Below the pieces are notes generated by a model that saw only the letters and a list, made by a program, of their open reading frames with translations, was not told the DNA's origin and did not search any database. Shown piece by piece: positions 47,544 through 54,412 of a stretch of 57,510 nucleotides of DNA. The DNA is from a virus: positions 1-57,510 of IMG/VR virus record IMGVR_UViG_3300025433_000001; one strand, written 5' to 3'. Position numbers and translations under genes: made by a program. Within the stretch, counting starts at the first letter, position 1. Every line of letters begins with the position of its first letter.

Positions 47544-48179
47544 TTACTCTGCGACTCCCTGCTCGACAAGCTTGCCGAACTGTTCCTCGGAACCGAAGAA
47601 CTTTTTGATGTCCTCGTCGTCGAGGTACTCGGCAACTTCTGCCGCTTCGACCTTGCCCACAAAACGGTGGTTCAGGTACGTCTTCAGTTTGGAAGGGTCG
47701 GTCTTGTCGGGAACGACGTTCGCCTTCGTGGTAGTGGTGATGATGGTCGTGCCGTCGAAGATTCCCGCTTCCACGTCCTCGCCTTTGTCGTTCATCCCGC
47801 AGATCGCCATACTGGCTTCAAAGAACTCCGCGTCGTCCATTCCAGCGGCGTCTTCTTTGGTCATTCCCAGCCCTGCGAGCATGAAGGATTTAAATTCCTT
47901 CTGGAAATAATCGCCGGAGAACAAACAGACGGATACTTCCTCGCCTTTACTATTCCCCTCGAAGTTTTCTGCGTCGGGGGTGCGTCCCGATCCGTCTCGC
48001 TTACAGCACAGCACTGTTGCGGAGATGCGGACGTAGGGTTTGAATTCCCGTGTTTCCAGCATCTTGACCGAGCCAATGAAAAGTTGAACTTCTCCCGGCT
48101 TCAGGTCTTCGCGGCGTGTGGATACTTCCACTTTTCCCATCTCGCCGAACATGGTCTTTGCTCTGTTCAGATTCATCAT
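47544..48179 (-). CDS. Possible single-stranded DNA-binding protein, 211 aa
   Basis: An acidic protein between SF2 helicase and polymerase genes. The middle resembles an OB-type beta barrel (VQLFIGSVKMLETREFKPY, RISATVLCCKRDG), and the C-terminus is acidic (AEYLDDEDIKKFFGSEEQF), as in phage SSB proteins that recruit replisome partners. GGAGGAGACAGAGT leader. The assignment is from composition and location only. Confidence 0.4.
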   Translation of the reverse strand: MMNLNRAKTMFGEMGKVEVSTRREDLKPGEVQLFIGSVKMLETREFKPYVRISATVLCCKRDGSGRTPDAENFEGNSKGEEVSVCLFSGDYFQKEFKSFMLAGLGMTKEDAAGMDDAEFFEASMAICGMNDKGEDVEAGIFDGTTIITTTTKANVVPDKTDPSKLKTYLNHRFVGKVEAAEVAEYLDDEDIKKFFGSEEQFGKLVEQGVAE

Positions 48180-48224
48180 ACTCTGTCTCCTCCTGTTGCT
48201 TGGTTACTCATTTAGAAGGACGCC

Positions 48225-48253
48225 ACTGTGACGCCTGCTCCTCGTTCCGTCAA
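48225..48253 (-). promoter_or_regulatory. Putative promoter, TTGACG-N17-CACAGT, leftward
   Basis: Minus strand TTGACG (48253-48248), 17 nt, CACAGT (48230-48225), in the 113-bp AT-rich gap before the SSB-like gene. It matches the TTGACG-N17-CANNNT form seen at 13755, 20503 and 57268. It would drive the SSB-like, 60-aa and tmRNA genes. Confidence 0.35.
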
Positions 48254-48292
48254 TCTTTTATTTTATTTTTTATTGTGTTAATAAATGTGTGT

Positions 48293-50407
48293 TCAATTCC
48301 CGAAACGATCCTCTAACAAATCACGGGCTTCAGAGGTAGTAACTCCGGGCTTGGCTCCCCATTCTTGGAGAATTTCAAAGGGGACAACTTCCGGCATGGG
48401 GGTGTGTGTGGCGTATATAATCTTCTGTGCATTACCCTGTGATTGGTGCACGTAAGCCGCATCGTTTAACGTCGCGCCGAACAGAACCCTATCGAACTCC
48501 GTTGTGAAACAGGTAGTGACGTTTACTTCGTCGTACTCCTGCTCCATGCGGTGCTGTCGGCCTAGGGACTGCTCTGCTGTTTTCGCGGATCTCGGCCACT
48601 GGAGGTAGAACATGTTGTGGTCGAACTGGAGATTTTTGCCGGTGCCGTGCGCGTTCACCGTTAAAATGATAAGCCTTCCTCGGCACTTATCGGGCTGGTT
48701 TAGGAGTACGTTCGATACCTTTCCGGCTTTGCACAATAATGGGTCGAGCCCTTCCTCTACTGCTCTCTCGTAAACCCAATCCCCCATCTCGTCGTTATCG
48801 TACCAGATCAACCCGCCTTCGCCCTTGGGAAGGTTCTTCGCCCACTCTACGGCCTTCTCGACCTTGAAGCCGCAGACCCTTATCGCCCGCTTGTTCCGGT
48901 CGATACGTCGCTCGAAATCGGAATCCTTCCACTCGCGCCATGAACAGAACAGATCGTAGCCGACGTTCTTATAGCCGTGGATGCTCATATCTTTACCGAT
49001 GAGCATGGGCGTGTCCAACCCTGCCCGAGCGCGGTCGGTTATCCATGCCCGTAGATTCCTCTGATACCCGAGGTGGCAGGAGTGGTACTGCTGAGACCGT
49101 TTCAGGATGTCCTTAGCGTCAGCGACCGACGCGTATTTCTCACGGCGCATCATCCAATCAATATCCGGCCAGTACTGTTCCGTGTAGAATCCCGCGCCCT
49201 CTATCCAATACTTCCAGCGGAAAAGGTGCATGGCTTCCTCGATCTCGTCGCCGTTGGGCGTGAGCCATTCCTGTTCGAGTTGCTGGACGAGCTCCCGTAA
49301 CTTATCCCATCCTTCGTACTTCTCGGGGTGGGGTATCGGCTCGTTTTTGATATAGAGGGAATAAGGCAGATCGTCCCCGCTCGAACAGACCACACCGGGG
49401 GTCGTGGTAAGTCGTTTCTGGAACACGTTGCGGAAACCTTTAACCCCTCCGTCGAACGTTTCCTCGGGGAAATTCTCACGAGCCCAGTTGAGAATGTATT
49501 TAAGCGGCCCTGCTTTCGGTAGTGTGTCGTTCCTGAAATCTGAAAGGCTCGTCGCTGAACTGTCGATGATCTTCGACCACTCCTCTGTAAGAGAGCGCGA
49601 GTTCGGTAGGAAATTGTTATCGCCGAGGGCGGCACGCGCCAGCTCGAAGTAATCCGTAAGCATCTTCTGTGTCATGGTTCCCGAGAGCGCGACGACCTTC
49701 GGGCGTTTCTCGTTCAGGTATTTATTGAACCGGCGAGCGCGGGCGGATTTCTTGGAGACAGAGTGCGCCTCGTCAAGAATAATCAGGTCAGGGGAAATCG
49801 CATCCAGAATCTCGTGCGCGTCCGGCTGTGACAGTAAGGAATACGTGTAAATGTAGAGACCCCTGCGCCCGGAGTTGGCGAGTAATTTCCTCTTGGATTT
49901 TGAAAGCCCCGCGATGCGATGAATCGGGGTATTGAAAATCGTGCGCGGACGCCAGTGTTTAATGTCGGTATCGCAGAGCTGTGTAGCGAGCGACGGCGGC
50001 ACGATAATCATAATCTTATCCATCCCGCCATGGTACGCGTCGTTGGCGATCAGCAAAGAGGTAAGCGTCTTCCCGCCTCCGACCGCGAGCGGTAGGAACG
50101 CCCCGCCGGTATCGTTGAACGCGATGAGCGATTCTGCCTGCTTAGGAAGGAGCCTACCGCCCTTGATAAAGGCCTCGGCTTGAAAGTAGTGCTTTGACAC
50201 GGCTTCGAGGTCGTCCTCGGTCAGCTCGTACCGTACCGGGACGTTTACGATGCGCATAATCTCCGCGTTCATCGTGTCCACGGCGCGGGATCTCATCTTA
50301 TTGAAATTCAACGGCGGGCGTTTCGACGGCGCGGCGGCAACGGACACAGCCCCTACGCTCTGCGCGAGGGACTTCATGCGGGCTATTTTATCGGAAGTTA
50401 TCGACAT
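48293..50407 (-). CDS. SF2 DEAH-box helicase (SNF2-like), 704 aa
   Basis: Walker A LAVGGGKTLTSLLIAND, motif Ia VPPSLATQLC, Walker B ILDEAHSVSKKS, motif III VALSGTMTQKM, and C-terminal motifs V/VI (VNAHGTGKNLQFDH, SAKTAEQSLGRQHRM). This order is that of SNF2/RapA-type SF2 translocases in phage replication modules. It probably unwinds or remodels DNA during replication or recombination. Its start overlaps the end of the glycosyltransferase gene. Confidence 0.92.
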   Translation of the reverse strand: MSITSDKIARMKSLAQSVGAVSVAAAPSKRPPLNFNKMRSRAVDTMNAEIMRIVNVPVRYELTEDDLEAVSKHYFQAEAFIKGGRLLPKQAESLIAFNDTGGAFLPLAVGGGKTLTSLLIANDAYHGGMDKIMIIVPPSLATQLCDTDIKHWRPRTIFNTPIHRIAGLSKSKRKLLANSGRRGLYIYTYSLLSQPDAHEILDAISPDLIILDEAHSVSKKSARARRFNKYLNEKRPKVVALSGTMTQKMLTDYFELARAALGDNNFLPNSRSLTEEWSKIIDSSATSLSDFRNDTLPKAGPLKYILNWARENFPEETFDGGVKGFRNVFQKRLTTTPGVVCSSGDDLPYSLYIKNEPIPHPEKYEGWDKLRELVQQLEQEWLTPNGDEIEEAMHLFRWKYWIEGAGFYTEQYWPDIDWMMRREKYASVADAKDILKRSQQYHSCHLGYQRNLRAWITDRARAGLDTPMLIGKDMSIHGYKNVGYDLFCSWREWKDSDFERRIDRNKRAIRVCGFKVEKAVEWAKNLPKGEGGLIWYDNDEMGDWVYERAVEEGLDPLLCKAGKVSNVLLNQPDKCRGRLIILTVNAHGTGKNLQFDHNMFYLQWPRSAKTAEQSLGRQHRMEQEYDEVNVTTCFTTEFDRVLFGATLNDAAYVHQSQGNAQKIIYATHTPMPEVVPFEILQEWGAKPGVTTSEARDLLEDRFGN

Positions 50408-51285
50408 TTCTTACTACCCTTTTCAATTACTAATTTCATACCGTATTCATTTACCCCTGAAGGGACTACAACGCCCTCTTTTCTAGTTAGTTTAGTCGCC
50501 TTGAAAGGCGTGTAATCTACGTGATGGTGCCAGCGGTTAAACTTGTGAACCATCTTCGCCACGTCGGGGTGCATCTCCTCCAGCATCTTACTTTTAGGGA
50601 CTGTCCCCTCTCCGCTGTAGAACTCCTCCGTGTTCCCTCCCTTCATTCGTTGAGTGGTGACTTTGCCCTGCAAGAAAGCATTGAATTGGACAGTACACCA
50701 CCCATCTTTGAGGGCTCGTAAGCAAATGTCCGTGTCCTCATTATACCTCCCGCGCCACCTGTAAGGGATGTCGTTACGGATCAGCAAACAACTGTAAATT
50801 CTAGTGTTAGTAATCAGAGGAGGTACGGGGTCTACAGCCTTGCAAAACGCTTCATAGTTAGGCCCAGAGATTGCCACGTTAGAATACCGTTCTACAAAAT
50901 CTTCCATCGCACGGAAGATAGCCCCTGTTCGGCTCTCGTACTTCACGTTACGGTTTAACCTGTAAAAGGCTTCTAGGTTATCATCCATTACCCAGTGGTG
51001 TGAGTGTCCCTGTTCGGTGGAGTGATCCCAAACGAAATTCCTCGCCGCCCCCGGACCAACCTTGTTGTCGGGCTCCCTTTCCCAGAACGTGTCGTAATCG
51101 TCTTTGTATTTTTCTGGGAGGACAAGCACCCGCTCAGGCCCTACGGCTTCTGCGTAATCTGCGTACTCGTCGGATTCTACTACCAGCTTATGAGGGACGT
51201 TCATTATATCGAGAGCCCTGCTTGTGACCCTGCTATCCCAGCGGCCTTTGGAAACAATATAAATAGGGTGTTTTGGGTTATTCAT
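50398..51285 (-). CDS. TET-associated-type glycosyltransferase (TAGT/GREB-like), 295 aa
   Basis: Opens NPKHPIYIVSKGRWDSRVTSRALD, followed by HKLVVESDEYADYAEAVG, LPEKYKDDY, GAARNFVWDH and HHWVMDDNLEAFY, the DxD-type metal site. A later RGRYNEDTDICLRALKDGW holds the acceptor or catalytic acidic region. As I recall, this is the pattern of the TET/JBP-associated GT-A glycosyltransferases of phages that glucosylate hydroxylated bases. I start at ATG 51283-51285 after GGAAGGTATGGATAC. No TET/JBP dioxygenase or hydroxymethyl-nucleotide synthase was recognised elsewhere, so its substrate is unknown. Confidence 0.8.
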   Translation of the reverse strand: MNNPKHPIYIVSKGRWDSRVTSRALDIMNVPHKLVVESDEYADYAEAVGPERVLVLPEKYKDDYDTFWEREPDNKVGPGAARNFVWDHSTEQGHSHHWVMDDNLEAFYRLNRNVKYESRTGAIFRAMEDFVERYSNVAISGPNYEAFCKAVDPVPPLITNTRIYSCLLIRNDIPYRWRGRYNEDTDICLRALKDGWCTVQFNAFLQGKVTTQRMKGGNTEEFYSGEGTVPKSKMLEEMHPDVAKMVHKFNRWHHHVDYTPFKATKLTRKEGVVVPSGVNEYGMKLVIEKGSKKCR

Positions 51286-51658
51286 GTATCCATACCTTCC
51301 GCTCAACTCTGTGGTGTGCTTTGTACGGGTGCCACACGCTTTTTGTCCTGTCTGTGATCTTCTGGCCCAGCAACTCCGTCATAATACCCGAATCAAACTC
51401 AGGGGGTACAGACAGGATGATCCATAGGAAAGGTATGCTCTTAGGTTGGTGGAATTCTGGCATCCCTTCCCACTCCGCCACGAGGCTAGGCCCTGTTTGC
51501 TTTGTTACTTTTCTGGAGGTCTCGGTGAACTCGCCAAGATCAAACACCGCCACGGTGCCCTTAACGCATTTAGGGATACAGATGCCCGTCGAAGTGTAGA
51601 AGTTTTCCACGTCTTCAGGGCACGAGAACCTTATATTCAGGTTTCTAACTGGTTCCAT
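51278..51658 (-). CDS. Conserved phage protein, 126 aa
   Basis: Start at ATG 51656-51658 (MEPVRNLNIRFSCPEDVENF) after GGAGAGTAAA. The end GQKITDRTKSVWHPYKAH matches a motif (ITxKTKSIWYP) I recall from a family often encoded beside ParB-like or DNA-modification genes. It overlaps the glycosyltransferase gene, so a linked role in base modification is possible but inferred. Confidence 0.6.
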   Translation of the reverse strand: MEPVRNLNIRFSCPEDVENFYTSTGICIPKCVKGTVAVFDLGEFTETSRKVTKQTGPSLVAEWEGMPEFHQPKSIPFLWIILSVPPEFDSGIMTELLGQKITDRTKSVWHPYKAHHRVERKVWIHE

Positions 51659-51659
51659 T

Positions 51660-52034
51660 TTACTCTCCGCTCCCAAGTGCCTCGACGACCTTATCCCAGT
51701 AATCACGCCCCGCTTTACTGTGCGCCTTGCGGTACCCGAACGGCCCCATGTTCCAGATTAAAGCGAGGTCTTTGTCCGTGCACTCTCGACCTTCGCGCCG
51801 TTCCAGTTGCCTGCCCCATATATCAAGATAGTAACGGCAGATTTCTATGCTTTTCTCGCGGTCGAGACGGTCTTCGAGAAAGAACGCCGTGCCTCGGAAA
51901 GAATTCACATCACAGATAACTCCCTGCGAAATCTGAAGACAACCAAGGGACTGCCCGTTGTCGCCGGACACATGGTCGCGTCCGCTGGACTCGACCGCGA
52001 TAAGCGCGGCTATAAACAGTGCTGTGATTTGCAT
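51660..52034 (-). CDS. Lysozyme/transglycosylase-like endolysin, 124 aa
   Basis: N-terminal hydrophobic stretch merges with ALIAVESSGRDHVSGDNGQS, where Glu15 is the expected catalytic acid of SLT-type enzymes, followed by LGCLQISQGV and IWNMGPFGYRKA (the NxG motif). The N-terminus could be a signal-arrest segment. Its place in the leftward replication module, far from holin and spanin genes at 16-17 kb, is notable. It may be the endolysin. Confidence 0.75.
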   Translation of the reverse strand: MQITALFIAALIAVESSGRDHVSGDNGQSLGCLQISQGVICDVNSFRGTAFFLEDRLDREKSIEICRYYLDIWGRQLERREGRECTDKDLALIWNMGPFGYRKAHSKAGRDYWDKVVEALGSGE

Positions 52035-52035
52035 T

Positions 52036-52272
52036 TTAAGCGTCCTCCGGTTCGCGATCGGCAGGGCAAGCGTCTGTTATTGTAATGTCCGTCACTACGA
52101 CGAGCTCCCCGAGACTGTATTGCCCCACGGCTTCGAGGTCGTAAACGGTTCCTCCCTTGGTGACGGTGCACGTTATTTTGTGCTCTTTATCGTAGAAGCT
52201 CACTGCGTCGAGAAGCTCCCCCTTTTCCCAGTCGTACGTTTCTGCGTCGTCGAAATATTTATTGGCTTCCAT
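52036..52272 (-). CDS. Hypothetical protein, 78 aa
   Basis: Acidic protein with a short beta domain (HKITCTVTKGGTVYDLEAVG, LVVVTDITITDACP). AAGGAGATAGT leader. First gene after the terminator at 52332, and immediately upstream of the lysozyme gene. The DDAETYDWEKGELLDAVSFYD start is rich in acids. No family recognised. Confidence 0.6.
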   Translation of the reverse strand: MEANKYFDDAETYDWEKGELLDAVSFYDKEHKITCTVTKGGTVYDLEAVGQYSLGELVVVTDITITDACPADREPEDA

Positions 52273-52331
52273 ACTATCTCCTTATTCCAAATTTTGAAAA
52301 AACTGGCGATTTTCGTTTCTTTCTAAGTTTT

Positions 52332-52366
52332 AAAAAGTCCCCCGCCCGTGGGCAACGGGGGTTTTT
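52332..52366 (-). terminator. Rho-independent terminator after nuclease gene
   Basis: On the minus strand AAAAACCCCCG, an 11-nt loop, CGGGGGACTTTTTA. The stem is 6 bp of GC with flanking A/T pairs and is followed by a T run. It separates the primase-nuclease block from the following block. Confidence 0.8.
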
Positions 52367-52375
52367 CCTCAGTCC

Positions 52376-54187
52376 TTAGTCAGCCAGTGCTTGGATGACT
52401 TCCTTAGCATATGGGCGGATCGCCAAGATGACGGATTCCAGCAGGGAGGCTTTAGGCAGACGGGCAACCACGAGGGTAGCACTGCCGAGGGCTTCCGAGA
52501 TAGGTTCACCGTACATGCTCACCGCGTCGCGCTGTTGGAACTTATTCATTCCCAACCACTCGACCGTGCTCCCTACGATTTTCGCCATCTCCGTATTGAC
52601 GATAATTATGAACTCTTCAGCGGTTACGCGACAGGACGGTGTTCCGAACTTGCCGCCGCCTTTGACCTTCGACTCGACAACAGCGCACCCGATCAGAAGC
52701 GTGAACTTATCGCGGATGTTGAGGTTTTCGATGTCGCCGAATACTGCTTCGCCGGTCGGTGCCAAAACAGCAGGGGCGTCGGAGGGTGTTTCAACTGCGG
52801 GCTTGTCCACTACCGGAGGTGCTTCTTTCTCCTCGACGGGAGGCGCGTCCTCGATCTTTTCCTTAGCCGTGGCGTCTTCTGCAACGACTTCCGTAACGGC
52901 TTCTTCGCCGGTTTCGTTGTCGATGACCGTGATGTCCCCTTCGCCGATGTCCCATGTAAAGGCATCTTCAAGGGTTTTCCCTGTGTTCTTCTTGTAGAAC
53001 ACAGCACAGAGCTTGCACGGGCCGGAACGGTCAGCGCGGAAGCCGAGCACGTCACTGCTCTTACAGGCGTTACATCCTTCTTTGTGCCACGGTGCGCGGA
53101 TTTTATCAGCCGCTTCGGGTTTCACGGCGGGCTTGGGCTTCGCTACCGCCTTAGCGGCGACGGGCTTCGCTACAACTTCAACTGCGGCGGGTTCCGGCGG
53201 GTTCTCACCCCGTTTAAGGGCTTGTTCTGCTCGAATTTTATCCATCATTTTACTAGCCATTTTCTTCTCTCCTTTTTTGGGGGTTCCCAATTCCGAGGCC
53301 ACGGTTTTATAGTCCGTGGAACTCACTCCTGTTAATTCTCGATTGATTCTCTTTGCGAAATCGGCGGGGGTTTCCAAATCTGTACAGATCCTTGTGAACT
53401 CGCATCCGCCGAACCGGCGACAGGCTCCCGACACGTTGCAAGGTAGCGGGATCTCCTTGAAATTCTTCACGTCTTTGTAGATGAGCATGGTTTCCAATAC
53501 GGGGACTATGCGCTCCTCCCAGAACCGATTCACCTCTTCCCATGTAACAGACACTTCGCGCTTCTCGACGTGCGGCTTATTCGGATCTTTGCAGAAATAC
53601 TGGTGACTCAGCGCGAGCGGGAGGGACTTATCGTAACCCCCTTCTGTGAAGTACCAATAGGCGTAGAGATTGAGCTGTACGTTTTTCTTCAGCTTCTTTA
53701 GGGACTTCGCCCACTTCATGGACTTAGTGGATTTGTGGTCACGGATCGCGCCGGGCTCAAGGAGGTCAATAAATCCGTTAATCATCACGCCGTCCATGGC
53801 CTTAAATCGGAGCTTCTTCTCGATCTCCCTTCCTTCTACGCGGAGGAGGATGCCTTCGGAGATGGCTTTACTTATCAACAGCTTAATAACAGCCTGTTCC
53901 TCCTTTGATACACTCTCTTTAGAGTGTTTCCCCGAGAATCTATTGAAAGGATGTTCCCAGTTCTCGGGGTACAAATCTACGAGGTTCCCGTCCGCGTCGA
54001 GACCCTGCCGATCTGCTTCTTGGTACCTTTCACAAACACTGTGTATGCAGTCACCAAAGGTAGAAGACCCTCGGGGCAGTTCCGGTAGCTTCATAACCTT
54101 CTGAAAGTACCACTTGCGAGAGCAACCGTTTTCCACGGGATCTGCGGTGTCGATCTGACTGGCTGAACTGTTTAGTAGTTTACTCAT
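52376..54187 (-). CDS. PD-(D/E)XK (Cas4/RecB-like) nuclease with zinc ribbon and C-terminal domain, 603 aa
   Basis: Residues 1-290 are a RecB/Cas4-like nuclease: STFGDCIHSVCERY (His motif), GFIDLLEPGAIRDHKST (Asp, Asp-x-Lys) and QLNLYAYWYF. A Cys cluster CNVSGACRRFGGCEFTRIC may hold a 4Fe-4S centre with an N-terminal Cys (ENGCSRKWYF). A linker of Ala/Lys/Pro-rich repeats leads to a zinc ribbon (CNACKSSDVLG, CKLC), an acidic Glu/Val-rich region and a C-terminal domain like recombination/annealing or SSB-like folds (IRDKFTLLIGCAVVES). It likely resects DNA ends for replication-recombination. Confidence 0.82.
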   Translation of the reverse strand: MSKLLNSSASQIDTADPVENGCSRKWYFQKVMKLPELPRGSSTFGDCIHSVCERYQEADRQGLDADGNLVDLYPENWEHPFNRFSGKHSKESVSKEEQAVIKLLISKAISEGILLRVEGREIEKKLRFKAMDGVMINGFIDLLEPGAIRDHKSTKSMKWAKSLKKLKKNVQLNLYAYWYFTEGGYDKSLPLALSHQYFCKDPNKPHVEKREVSVTWEEVNRFWEERIVPVLETMLIYKDVKNFKEIPLPCNVSGACRRFGGCEFTRICTDLETPADFAKRINRELTGVSSTDYKTVASELGTPKKGEKKMASKMMDKIRAEQALKRGENPPEPAAVEVVAKPVAAKAVAKPKPAVKPEAADKIRAPWHKEGCNACKSSDVLGFRADRSGPCKLCAVFYKKNTGKTLEDAFTWDIGEGDITVIDNETGEEAVTEVVAEDATAKEKIEDAPPVEEKEAPPVVDKPAVETPSDAPAVLAPTGEAVFGDIENLNIRDKFTLLIGCAVVESKVKGGGKFGTPSCRVTAEEFIIIVNTEMAKIVGSTVEWLGMNKFQQRDAVSMYGEPISEALGSATLVVARLPKASLLESVILAIRPYAKEVIQALAD

Positions 54188-54188
54188 G

Positions 54189-54362
54189 TTAGAACCACAA
54201 CTGGCGAACAGCCCATAGAATTACCGTGCTGAGCAGTGCGAGGGAAGTACACGCACCGCTGTTTACCTCGTCCCAAAGACCTAACCACTGTACGAACCCT
54301 CCGATGAAATTCGACACGATTGCCAGTAAAACGAACACCGCTAAATAATCTAAAAGAATCAT
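54189..54362 (-). CDS. Small membrane protein, 57 aa
   Basis: Two hydrophobic segments (LLDYLAVFVLLAIVSNFIGG and TSLALLSTVILWAVRQL) with a short polar loop (LWDEVNSGAC) between them. AAAGGAGACGT leader and a good promoter immediately upstream. It has the topology of a hairpin holin-like or superinfection-exclusion protein, though it is in the replication block. Confidence 0.65.
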   Translation of the reverse strand: MILLDYLAVFVLLAIVSNFIGGFVQWLGLWDEVNSGACTSLALLSTVILWAVRQLWF

Positions 54363-54383
54363 ACGTCTCCTTTGTTTTCGAGT

Positions 54384-54412
54384 ACTATTTACTTTATCTT
54401 TTGCTGTGTCAA
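54384..54412 (-). promoter_or_regulatory. Probable sigma70 promoter, leftward
   Basis: Minus strand TTGACA (54412-54407), 17-nt spacer, AATAGT (54389-54384; 4/6 match), in an AT-rich gap that begins at the end of the primase-helicase gene. It is well placed for the membrane protein and nuclease genes. Confidence 0.55.
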
